The translations under genes and the position numbers were made by a program. A DNA stretch of 41,493 nucleotides. It comes from a virus. The notes beneath the pieces are model-generated. The model was not told the DNA's origin. It did no database searches and saw only the letters and a program-made list of their open reading frames with translations. The number at the start of each line of letters is the position of its first letter. The first letter of the stretch is position 1. Positions 11,644 to 19,388 of the stretch are shown here, piece by piece. The stretch spans positions 1-41,493 of IMG/VR virus record IMGVR_UViG_3300046507_000909; one strand, written 5' to 3'.

Positions 11644-14330
11644 ATGAGCAATCAACCAGCACAGCGATATCGTCCTGGGCTCGCCGCTACATAGAAACCT
11701 TCAACCTTGCTCTGGTCCCGATTGAACCGGGTGAGAAGGGTCCGAAGGGTAAGGGTTGGAACAAGCCGGGCGGCTACATCACCGACCCGGTCGCCGCCGA
11801 AGCATTCTGGCAACGCAATCCCAAACACAACCTGGGCGTAGTGCTCGGGCCAAGCCGTGTTTGCTCGTTGGACGTTGACGATGTGCAGTGGACGCGGTTT
11901 GTGTTGTTCGACCAGATGGGCCTTGATCTGGATGCCATGGCGGTGGTTTATCCGACCATCGTTGGCAACCCGCTGCGGTTCCGTGTGCTGTTCAAGATGC
12001 CCGACGATATTGAACTCACCCGCCACTCGCTTTCGTGGCCCAATGAAAAAGATCCCGATGGATCGATTCACAAGGCGTTGATGGCTCGGGCCAAGGCGGC
12101 GAAAGAGTTGGGTGATGCTGTTGATGAGGCAGCAGCGCAAACCGAGGCCGAGGAATACAAGCGCATCACGGTGTTTGAGCTGCGTGCGGGCCTGGTGCAG
12201 GACGTATTTCCGCCATCGGTCCATCCTGGCACTGGTAAGCCTTACACCTGGCGTACTCCGCCGAATGCCGCTGATGGTCTGCCGGTCCTCACCAACGAGC
12301 TGCTGAACATCTGGCAGAATTGGGATGTCTTCAAACGCAACGCTGAAGCCGTGTGCCCTTGGGCGCCGAAGCCCAAGAAACCCGCAGCGAAACCTATCAA
12401 GCGTACGCCGCCCACTGACGGCAAACCCTCGGTGATTGATGAGTTCAACCGATGCCACGATGTGGAAGAATTGTTGCGCGCCCACGATTACATCAAGCGT
12501 GGCAATAAATGGCTTTATCCACACAGCAGCACCGGGCTGCCAGGTGTGACGATCAACGACCGCAAGGTCTACTCGCACCACGGCGCGGATCCGCTGGCCA
12601 ACGGTCATCAGAATGATGCGTTTGAAGTGTTTTGCCTGCTGGACCACGATGGCGATCAGTCACGGGCGGTGAAGGAAGCCGCCCGGATGTTGGGCATGCA
12701 GTACGTCTCGCGCCCAGCCTCACAAGATCTTCCCCCGACCCCATCGGCGGATGCCAGCGAGCAGGACTCCACCGCGCGAGCCAGTGAGGCCGCTCCTGCT
12801 GCTGACGGGGGGGCGGGGGAGGCGTTGACCTATGAGCAGGTGCTGCGCAGGTACGTACTAGTCGAGGGCACCACGCAAGTGTGGGATCTCGACAAGGCAC
12901 GGACCATGAAGAAAACCGCGTTTGAGGCCCGTGTCGGGAAGCCCCTGGCGAAACAGTGGATGGATGACACCCAGAAAAAGCTGATCTCGGACGATAAGGT
13001 CAAAGAGATCGAGCAGGCTCGCAAGATGGCGGGCAAGAAGGGTGGGGCGCTGAACCTTGAGCCGATTGAGCGCTATGTCTATATCGACGGTACCAAGGAT
13101 GTTTGGGACCGAGAGAAGAAGCGCCGTGTGCCAGAGGGCGCCGTCAAGATGGCCCTCGGCGATATGTATGGCATGTGGTTGAACAGCCCGGATCGCCGCG
13201 TGGTTGACGTGGAGAACATCGTCTTCGACCCGACGATGACCAAAGACCCGAACGTCTATATCAACACCTTCGACGGACTGCCCACGGAACCGAACCGCGA
13301 TGACGCGGCGTGCGAGAACCTGCGCTGGTTGATCTCTTTCCTGTGCAACCACGACAAGTCGTCGAGCGATTGGTTGGTACGGTGGTTGGCGTACCCGTTG
13401 CAGCATCTGGGCGCGAAAATGGACACCGCGGTGTTAGCTCATTCGACCATGGAAGGCTCGGGCAAAAGCCTGCTGTTCGCCGACGCCTTCGGGCTGCTGT
13501 ATGGCCAATACGCGGCCACGGTCGGGCAGACACAACTGGAAAGCAACTTCAACGCCTGGCAAAGCCGCAAGTTGTGGGCCGTGTTCGAAGAGGTAGTGAG
13601 CCGTGACCAGCGTTACAACCAGGTGGGCAAGATCAAGCACTTGGTGACTGGGAAGACGGTGCGTATGGAGTCGAAGTTCATCAACGGTTGGGAAGAAGCC
13701 AACCACATGAATGCCGCCTTCCTCAGCAACGAGATTATGCCCTGGCCCATTTCTCCGAGTGATCGCCGAATGTTGGTTCTATGGCCAATGGAGACGCTGC
13801 CGGTAGAGCGTCAAAAAGCTGTGGGCCGAGAGCTGGAGAATGGCGGTGTCGCGGCGCTATACGCCTGGTTGTTGTCCATTGATCTTGGCGACTTCGATCA
13901 ACGCACAAGGCCTCCCAGCACTGATGCGCGCGAGCGGCTGGTGGCCCTGAGTAGGGCGAGCTGGCAGACTTTCCTGTTCCTCTGGCAATACGGCGAACTC
14001 GGGCGTGATATGTGGGGCGCCTGTTTGTCTAGCGACCTGTACGCGATGTTCCTGGAGTGGTGCCACCGCAACAAAGAGCATGTGATGAGCCAGACCAAGT
14101 TTTCGCTTTTCATCAGCTCGGAGGTGGACAAGACCCGGGCCATCCCATGGACGGACGGCAGCAACCGCAAGTTTGCGGCCTTCTTCTTTCCTCGGGGTGA
14201 GGGCGCTTCCCAGCCCCCATCAGTCAGTTCGGCCGATCTGGGGAAGGCGGTGGTCGCCTGGCGGGCAGCGGCGCGCCTGGCGGGTTGGAACGTCGACAAT
14301 TGGGACCACATCAAGGCGGCTGCAGCATGA
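11640..14330 (+). CDS. Replicative primase-helicase (prim-pol N-terminus, D5/SF3-like C-terminus)
   Basis: The protein has 896 residues from ATG 11640 (ATGA overlap). The N-terminal part (about 5-250) is a prim-pol type primase: ALVPIEPGEKGPKGKGWNKP, LGVVLGPSRVCSLDVDD and later ELRAGLVQDVFPPSVHPG with a conserved His. A linker contains YIKRGNKWLYPHSSTGLPGV. The C-terminal DUF5906-type helicase domain has Walker A in HSTMEGSGKSLLFADAFG (about 603-620), a Walker B-like KLWAVFEEV, and a sensor region AAFLSNEIMPWPISPSDRR. It should melt and prime the phage origin, which may be the iteron cluster right after the gene. Confidence 0.92.
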   Translation: MNEQSTSTAISSWARRYIETFNLALVPIEPGEKGPKGKGWNKPGGYITDPVAAEAFWQRNPKHNLGVVLGPSRVCSLDVDDVQWTRFVLFDQMGLDLDAMAVVYPTIVGNPLRFRVLFKMPDDIELTRHSLSWPNEKDPDGSIHKALMARAKAAKELGDAVDEAAAQTEAEEYKRITVFELRAGLVQDVFPPSVHPGTGKPYTWRTPPNAADGLPVLTNELLNIWQNWDVFKRNAEAVCPWAPKPKKPAAKPIKRTPPTDGKPSVIDEFNRCHDVEELLRAHDYIKRGNKWLYPHSSTGLPGVTINDRKVYSHHGADPLANGHQNDAFEVFCLLDHDGDQSRAVKEAARMLGMQYVSRPASQDLPPTPSADASEQDSTARASEAAPAADGGAGEALTYEQVLRRYVLVEGTTQVWDLDKARTMKKTAFEARVGKPLAKQWMDDTQKKLISDDKVKEIEQARKMAGKKGGALNLEPIERYVYIDGTKDVWDREKKRRVPEGAVKMALGDMYGMWLNSPDRRVVDVENIVFDPTMTKDPNVYINTFDGLPTEPNRDDAACENLRWLISFLCNHDKSSSDWLVRWLAYPLQHLGAKMDTAVLAHSTMEGSGKSLLFADAFGLLYGQYAATVGQTQLESNFNAWQSRKLWAVFEEVVSRDQRYNQVGKIKHLVTGKTVRMESKFINGWEEANHMNAAFLSNEIMPWPISPSDRRMLVLWPMETLPVERQKAVGRELENGGVAALYAWLLSIDLGDFDQRTRPPSTDARERLVALSRASWQTFLFLWQYGELGRDMWGACLSSDLYAMFLEWCHRNKEHVMSQTKFSLFISSEVDKTRAIPWTDGSNRKFAAFFFPRGEGASQPPSVSSADLGKAVVAWRAAARLAGWNVDNWDHIKAAAA

Positions 14331-14658
14331 GTCCGTCTAATAGTGTGTTGGGTGTGTTGGGTGTGTGTCGGGTTGGTTTTGGATACCTCACACAGTTTAG
14401 AGCCTTCTATTTCGCCGCTTTGCGCCTGCTGTGTTGGGTGTGTTGGGTTTGTCGTCGCGCACGCGCATGGGCAACCTTATTTGAATCCATGGGGCCAAGA
14501 AATTTTCCTTATGCGAGAACCGTTAAACCCAACACACCCAACACACTCAACACTTATGACTTAAAGCTGTTGAAATTAAGGGATTTTAGCTGTGTTGGGT
14601 TTGTGTTGGGTGTGACGTTTTTTGTGTCGGGTTGGGTTTTGGGTGGGGGATCAGGACG
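14331..14658. repeat. Iteron cluster, candidate replication origin
   Basis: The 9-mer GTGTTGGGT occurs six times on the plus strand (14345, 14354, 14431, 14440, 14592, 14603), twice as GTGTCGGGT (14365, 14624), and inverted as ACCCAACAC at 14527 and 14536 plus ACTCAACAC at 14545. The copies lie in four clusters and several are directly joined head to tail. The position between primase-helicase and the late regulator fits a phage origin. An open frame starting at 14327 crosses the cluster but is made of repeat-encoded VLGV/CWVC stretches and is not credited. No other gene is seen. Confidence 0.65.
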
Positions 14659-15141
14659 ATGATCGAAGAAATGGAAACCTTGTTGAAGCACTGGGGTGAG
14701 CAATGCCGCTGTAACGGCGAAGGCGGTGGGATGGGAAGCCCGATGGCCACGATCATGGAATGGGGTGGCTGCGCGCCTCGCGGTACCCCAGGCTCGCGCA
14801 TCATCCTCGGCGCAGGTGCTGGTCCTGATGGTGTCACTCAGGAGGTCGCTGCCGCACTGTCTGAGATTGGGCGGCAAGATGAGCGTGGAGAGCGGCTGGC
14901 ACGGCTGGCAGCTCGGCGTTATGGAGATGACCCGACGCCAAGTTGGCTTATGCAGATGAATCAGGCGGGCTTTGCGTCGACTGGCCGTCAAACCTATTAC
15001 GACCTGGTACACGCGTTGCACCTGCGGTTGTTGCAAGTGTTGACGCGGCGCGCGGAAGCCCGGAATCACATTGCCACTCGTCGGACTGGACAGCTTCAAA
15101 GTGTCCTCAAAGTTGCGTCAAAGTCGCGTCGAGTCAGTTAA
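14659..15141 (+). CDS. Conserved phage protein, probable Q-like late regulator
   Basis: The protein has 160 residues; CAGGA precedes ATG 14659. It starts MIEEMETLLKHWGEQC, has a Gly-rich GEGGGMGSPMATIMEWGG, then a helical domain with ERLARLAARRYGDD and GRQTYYDLVHALHLRLLQVL. The Gly-rich start and the terminal helices recall short Q-type or DUF1133-like antitermination proteins. Its position (last early gene, directly before a structured leader, terminator and holin) is where Q genes sit. The role is inferred from context. Confidence 0.6.
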   Translation: MIEEMETLLKHWGEQCRCNGEGGGMGSPMATIMEWGGCAPRGTPGSRIILGAGAGPDGVTQEVAAALSEIGRQDERGERLARLAARRYGDDPTPSWLMQMNQAGFASTGRQTYYDLVHALHLRLLQVLTRRAEARNHIATRRTGQLQSVLKVASKSRRVS

Positions 15142-15262
15142 CCGAAATTGCCCCCTTTTCGGTTCCGTACTCAAGGGGTAAAAAGTCCCCACGATATGGA
15201 ATTTGCGCCTTGGCGCTGACCTAGCACGTGCTGTGCAGCTTCACCCGGCTTCCCTGAGCCGG
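15140..15262 (+). promoter_or_regulatory. Series of inverted repeats, probable late-transcript leader
   Basis: Five successive inverted repeats occur: AACCGAAA/TTTCGGTT (15140-15164), GGGG/CCCC (15175-15190), GCGCC-TT-GGCGC (15205-15216), the palindrome AGCACGTGCT (15223-15232) and CCGGCT/AGCCGG (15245-15262). They lead into the terminator at 15271. No gene is seen. I could not fix a promoter. The layout recalls the lambda late leader, where Q modifies polymerase before a terminator. Confidence 0.5.
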
Positions 15263-15270
15263 TCACCTGA

Positions 15271-15296
15271 CCCCGCTTCGGCGGGGTTTTTATTTT
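15271..15296 (+). terminator. Rho-independent terminator upstream of the holin
   Basis: The stem CCCCGC-TTCG-GCGGGG (15271-15286), with a stable UUCG tetraloop, is followed by TTTTTATTTT. It would stop transcription before the late genes unless polymerase is antiterminated, in keeping with a Q-like gene just upstream. Confidence 0.9.
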
Positions 15297-15327
15297 CCGC
15301 GTACGGCGCGACCGGTAAGGAAAGAAC

Positions 15328-15675
15328 ATGACGAATGAACAACAGGCCCTGGCCGAGATGCCGATCTGGTTAGTGATTGTCCTTGCCCTGGTGGGCGGTG
15401 TGTCCGGGGAGATGTGGCGCGCAGACAAAGAAGGGGCACGGGGCTGGGCCCTGGTCCGGCGGTTGGCGCTTCGGTCAGGCGCCTGCGTTGTGTGCGGGGT
15501 TTCAGCGATCATGCTGCTTTACGCGGCGGGCATGTCGATTTGGACATCAGGCGCGTTGGGATGCCTTACAGCAATGGCAGGTGCTGACGTTGCCATTGGG
15601 CTGTACGAGCGGTGGACAGCCAAGCGGCTGGGCCTGAGTGAGTCAGCAGCGGTAAACGGTGATGTAGGGCGTTAA
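15328..15675 (+). CDS. Holin
   Basis: The protein has 115 residues with GGAAAG ahead of the ATG. Three hydrophobic segments are visible: PIWLVIVLALVGGVSGEMW, SGACVVCGVSAIMLLYAAGM and WTSGALGCLTAMAGADVAIG. The N-terminus is short and polar and the C-terminus charged (YERWTAKRLG), as in class I phage holins. It would form the inner-membrane lesion that releases the endolysin. It lies far from the endolysin (38.5 kb), at the head of the late operon, an order common in Pseudomonas prophages. Confidence 0.8.
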   Translation: MTNEQQALAEMPIWLVIVLALVGGVSGEMWRADKEGARGWALVRRLALRSGACVVCGVSAIMLLYAAGMSIWTSGALGCLTAMAGADVAIGLYERWTAKRLGLSESAAVNGDVGR

Positions 15676-15694
15676 CCCTCAAGGAGCCAGGGCC

Positions 15695-16426
15695 ATGATG
15701 CGGCTTGAGATGCGTGACAACATCGATCAGATCGTCAGGGAGATGCGCGGCATCAGCCGGTCGAAGGTGCCAACGGCAGCAGCCAAGGCGCTGACCTTCA
15801 CGGCGGAGCGCGTCCAGGCTGCCGAGAAAGCCGAACTGGCCCGGGTGTTTGATCGCCCCACACGTTGGACGTTGAACTCTATCTTCAAGCGCAGCGCCAC
15901 GGTCACCCGGCTGTACGCACGGGTGTGGGTCAAGGACGAAGCCAGCTCAGGTGTTCCCGCATCCAAGTATTTGCCGGTGCACATGGACGGTGGCAACCGC
16001 CCGCACAAGCGCTTTGAGAAGGCGCTGATCCATTACGGCTTGATGCCAGCGGACATGTACGCAGTACCAGGTCGGCGCGCCCGAATGGATGGCAACGGGA
16101 ACATCAGTCGAGGCCAGATCGTGCAGATCCTTTCCGCCCTCGGTGCCGCAGAGCGGGTTTCGGGCTTCATGGCTAACCGCACAAAACGAAGCCAGCGGCG
16201 CAACCGCAATGCACCGGACTACTTCGTTGGGCGTCCTGGTAACGGGACCGGACCTCGCGGTATCTGGCAGCGGGTCGGCACTGGTGCCAGGCCCATCCTG
16301 ATCTTCGTCAAGCGCCCAACGTATCGACGGCGCTTTGACTTCTACGGGGTCGCCAATCGCGTAGCCCAGGCCGAGTTTGAACCGCTGTTCCGGCGTGCCT
16401 TGGCGCGGGAGATGGAAAGGGGCTGA
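15695..16426 (+). CDS. Conserved phage structural protein, possibly GpZ-like tail completion protein
   Basis: The protein has 243 residues, with AAGGAG upstream of a double ATG. The N-terminal MRGISRSKVPTAAAKALTFT and repeated helices resemble minor tail protein Z of lambda (ISKTAVPGAAAMAINR). A middle basic region RTKRSQRRNRNAPDYFVGRP and a C-terminal RPTYRRRFDFYGVANRVAQA follow. The similarity to GpZ is weak but the architecture fits. The location between holin and terminase is unusual for that role. Confidence 0.6.
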   Translation: MMRLEMRDNIDQIVREMRGISRSKVPTAAAKALTFTAERVQAAEKAELARVFDRPTRWTLNSIFKRSATVTRLYARVWVKDEASSGVPASKYLPVHMDGGNRPHKRFEKALIHYGLMPADMYAVPGRRARMDGNGNISRGQIVQILSALGAAERVSGFMANRTKRSQRRNRNAPDYFVGRPGNGTGPRGIWQRVGTGARPILIFVKRPTYRRRFDFYGVANRVAQAEFEPLFRRALAREMERG

Positions 16427-16634
16427 CCTCCCGTCGAGTTCGTGGATTTTCGTTCGAAAAGTGGCGATATTTCAATGATTTGGCAGGATTTAGGCTTGAC
16501 AGGGGCATATGTGCCCCGAAATCAATGGGTCCTTCCGGGCACCGGGGCCAACGGGGTAATTCGAACCCCGACTTTTTCACAGATTCAACCTGACATAGGG
16601 GGTTCCGCTTCCATGTCGGCAATAGGACAAGACC
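16427..16634. other. Intergenic stretch before terminase, candidate cos/packaging region
   Basis: No gene is seen. It contains a perfect hairpin GGGGCA-TATG-TGCCCC (16502-16517) and a GC-rich part followed by an AT-rich part. In lambda-like phages cos and the terminase binding sites lie immediately upstream of the small terminase gene. I cannot identify the nick positions. Confidence 0.35.
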
Positions 16635-17129
16635 ATGCAAACCCAACGTGAAGTCGCTGATCACCTGGACATGAGCGAGCGAAATGCCCGCGATGTGCTC
16701 AAGGCGTTGGACCTGGACTGGCAGACCGCAAGCCTGGACGAGATCCGGACGGCCTATATCCGCGACCTGCGCGGAAAAGCCGCTGGGCGTGGGGGCAGCC
16801 AGCTGGAACAGCTCAACAGAGCGCGCATCGATGACCTGCAGCAGAAGTCGGCAAACGGACGGTTGGCGTATCACGAAAAACTGAGATCACTGATCCCGGC
16901 AAGTGAGGCTGAGCGGGTGCTGTCCGACTGGGCCAGCTTCGCAAACCGGGAATACCTGGGCGGCCTTGAACGAATCATTCAGGAAATCGAGAACGTGCAG
17001 AAACTCACGGTAGATCGAACAGTGGTGGCCAAAGTTGCTGGACCTACAACCGAGCGAATTGCAGGCTACGCGCGAAAACTTGGCGCGGAGCTTGTCGGCA
17101 GCAGCGGGGAAATTCAACCCGCCCCGTGA
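16635..17129 (+). CDS. Terminase small subunit
   Basis: The protein has 164 residues with AGGA upstream of the ATG. The N-terminal winged helix-turn-helix is typical of Nu1-like packaging proteins (QTQREVADHLDMSERNARDV, then LKALDLDW), followed by a basic linker RDLRGKAAGRGGSQLEQLNR and a long helical oligomerisation part. It binds the packaging site and recruits the large subunit, encoded directly downstream with an overlap of about 95 bp or less depending on the start. Confidence 0.85.
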   Translation: MQTQREVADHLDMSERNARDVLKALDLDWQTASLDEIRTAYIRDLRGKAAGRGGSQLEQLNRARIDDLQQKSANGRLAYHEKLRSLIPASEAERVLSDWASFANREYLGGLERIIQEIENVQKLTVDRTVVAKVAGPTTERIAGYARKLGAELVGSSGEIQPAP

Positions 17130-19164
17130 TATCCCGACCGCGCATTACATGAGCACCGAGTTTTACCTGCCTGCCGAGAGCGGTGTGCTGCACGGGCTCT
17201 ACGACTTCCAATACACGCCTTACTTTCTCGGCGTCGCCGCCGCCCTGGACGACCCTCGGGTGAGCGAAGTTGACCTGATGAAAGCCGCGCAGATCGGCTG
17301 GACGTGGTTCTTGATCGGCTACCTGTTCAAGTTCATCCACAACCTGCCGCGTCCGATCATGATCCTGTTTGCCAAGGAAAAGGACGGCAAGAACTTCCAC
17401 GACGAAAAGCTCAAGTTCGGCGTCAACGCGAATACCGAGGTGGCGAAGCTCATGCCGGTGGATGTCAGCCGCACATCGGGCAACCGCTGGGACCATAAGA
17501 CCTTTCCAGGCGGGTTCCTCAAACTGGTCGCGTCCAACTCCCCGGGAAACGTCAAATCCACGTCTTCTGTGGGCTTGTCGGTGGTAGAGGAACCGGACGA
17601 TACCAGTGACGACGTGAAGGGGCAGGGCGATGCGATCGCCCTGCTGGAAGAGCGTGGCAAGCGCTATCCCGGCTCCAAGATGCTGGTAGGCGGGACGCCG
17701 GCGATCAAGGGCGCGAGCAAGACCGAGGCGCGTCTTGCACAGACCGATTGCCGGGTGCTGCCCGTCATCTGCCATTCCTGCGGCCAGGCGCATGTGCTGG
17801 ACTTCGCTCATATCAAGTGGCTCGACATTGAGGAAGAAGCAACCCCTCATGATATCTACGGCCGCGCGGATCCTGATACCGCTGGCTATGGCTGCCCGCA
17901 CTGCGGCGAGATCTGGGACGACTACCAGCGTAAAGAGAACATCCGCAATACGGTGTTCAACGCGGTAGAAGCCGGCGACCAATACTGCGGTTGGGTGCCG
18001 ACCAAGCCCTTCGCCGGGCGCGCCGGGTTCATTGAGCTTAATGAACTGTATGCCTGTTTGCCCGGCACCAGCCTGGCCGACATCGTGCGCGAAAAACTCA
18101 ACGCCGAGCACCGGGCGTCGATGGGCGACCTGTCGCTGCTGATCAAGTTCGTTAACCAGAAGCAAGGCCGGGCCTACGAGTACAAATCTGATCTGCCCGA
18201 AGCTGACAAGCTGGCCGAACGCGCAGAGGACTACCCGGAGATGTACGTGCCCATGGGCGGCATCGTGGTCACCGCCGGCGTCGATGTGCAGCACGATCGC
18301 CTGGCGGTGGTGATGCGGGCTTGGGGCCGGGGTGAGGAATCCTGGTTGCTTTACTGGGGCGAAATCTACGGCGAAGTGGTGCTGCCAGACCAAGGCGTCT
18401 GGTTGGATCTGGAAAAGCTGTTGTTTGCGGCGATTCCCCACGCCTGCGGCGCCAAGTTGAAAGTGTTGGCGACTTCGCTCGACACCTCCGACGGCACCAT
18501 CACCCAAGACGCGGCTTATGCGTTCTGTCGTAAGCACCAACGTAGTGGCGTGATGGCGATCAAAGGCGCGAGCGAGCGAGGCAACACCCGCGACGACGAA
18601 CGCCGGGAGATCTTCAGCGCTCCTCGGCAGGGCGTCGATACCGACAAAGAGCAGAAAGCCTCCAAATACGGCCTTCGCCCCTACATCGTCGGCACTTCGC
18701 GGGCCAAGGATCTGTGGATTGAGGGCCGGTTGCCGCTGACGGGGGATGGCCCTGGTCGGATGCACTTTTACAAGACGGTGCGCCCGGACTACTTCCGGCA
18801 AATCACCGCCGAAGTGAAGGCACCCAGCCGTCGACACCACTACCGCAAGGTGTGGCAGAAGAAGGCCGGCGAGCCGAACGAAGGCACGGACTGTGAAACC
18901 TACGCGCTGCACGCAGCCCGCTCCCTGAAAACGCATCTGCTGCAGGAGCAGGACTGGGCGGCGCTCGATGCCCAGATCCGCCAGGGTGGTTTGTTTGACC
19001 AGCCCGAACCAGTTTGGCCTGAGGCCGAGGCCAATCCCGAAACCGAAGGGGCGACCCCTGAACCACCGCCACCCGTTGAACCCCCCGATCTCCCGCCTGC
19101 TGGCGGGAGAGTTGTTTCTGGGCGCCGCAGTGCAATGCGTGTGCTCTCCCAACGCAGGAATTAA
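17035..19164 (+). CDS. Terminase large subunit (GpA family)
   Basis: The protein has 709 residues from TTG 17035; the first tens of residues overlap the small subunit and the true start is uncertain. The ATPase region has a divergent P-loop, LMKAAQIGWTWFLIGY (about 82-97), as in lambda GpA, with VVEEPDD as the Walker B-like acidic segment. A zinc-binding-like part (CHSCGQ, CPHCGE) lies near residues 240-295. The nuclease domain starts at about residue 415 with VTAGVDVQHDRL, whose Asp is catalytic, followed by LATSLDTSDGT. It cuts the concatemer at cos and powers packaging. A proline-rich tail ends the protein. Confidence 0.93.
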   Translation: MLDLQPSELQATRENLARSLSAAAGKFNPPRDIPTAHYMSTEFYLPAESGVLHGLYDFQYTPYFLGVAAALDDPRVSEVDLMKAAQIGWTWFLIGYLFKFIHNLPRPIMILFAKEKDGKNFHDEKLKFGVNANTEVAKLMPVDVSRTSGNRWDHKTFPGGFLKLVASNSPGNVKSTSSVGLSVVEEPDDTSDDVKGQGDAIALLEERGKRYPGSKMLVGGTPAIKGASKTEARLAQTDCRVLPVICHSCGQAHVLDFAHIKWLDIEEEATPHDIYGRADPDTAGYGCPHCGEIWDDYQRKENIRNTVFNAVEAGDQYCGWVPTKPFAGRAGFIELNELYACLPGTSLADIVREKLNAEHRASMGDLSLLIKFVNQKQGRAYEYKSDLPEADKLAERAEDYPEMYVPMGGIVVTAGVDVQHDRLAVVMRAWGRGEESWLLYWGEIYGEVVLPDQGVWLDLEKLLFAAIPHACGAKLKVLATSLDTSDGTITQDAAYAFCRKHQRSGVMAIKGASERGNTRDDERREIFSAPRQGVDTDKEQKASKYGLRPYIVGTSRAKDLWIEGRLPLTGDGPGRMHFYKTVRPDYFRQITAEVKAPSRRHHYRKVWQKKAGEPNEGTDCETYALHAARSLKTHLLQEQDWAALDAQIRQGGLFDQPEPVWPEAEANPETEGATPEPPPPVEPPDLPPAGGRVVSGRRSAMRVLSQRRN

Positions 19165-19166
19165 TC

Positions 19167-19388
19167 ATGGCTATCACCCTGGAACAAGCGCAGGGCCAGC
19201 TCCAAGCCTGGCTCGATGCGAGCATGAAGGTCAGCCAGAAGCAAAGCTACCGGATCGGCACCCGCCAGCTGGAGTACGCTGACCTTGCCGAGATCACCAA
19301 AACGATCGACTACTGGCAGAAGCAAGTTGATGGCCTGGAAAGCGGCCGGCCACGGGGGATTGTCCTGCGTGGGATCACGCCGCGATGA
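19167..19388 (+). CDS. gpW-like head-tail joining protein (DUF6148)
   Basis: The protein has 73 residues, with the form MAITLEQAQGQLQAWLDASM, a SYRIGTRQLEYADLAEIT hairpin and a long helix TIDYWQKQVDGLE. This is the DUF6148 type, a functional parallel of lambda gpW that sits at the head vertex. It lies between terminase and portal exactly as W does in lambda, and its stop overlaps the portal start (ATGA). Confidence 0.85.
   Translation: MAITLEQAQGQLQAWLDASMKVSQKQSYRIGTRQLEYADLAEITKTIDYWQKQVDGLESGRPRGIVLRGITPR

Noticed and set aside
14331-14658. CRISPR-like array
   Set aside because: Repeat units are 9 bp, partly adjoining and in both orientations, without regular spacers or cas genes.
14327-14662. 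Open frame starting at the primase stop and crossing the iterons
   Set aside because: Although it has an ATGA overlap, the translation is dominated by repeat-derived VLGV and CWVC strings and the repeats occur in both orientations, which fits a DNA element better than a protein.
17044-19152. 702-codon minus-strand open frame opposite the large terminase gene
   Set aside because: Long antisense frames are common opposite GC-rich genes; the plus strand carries unmistakable GpA motifs.
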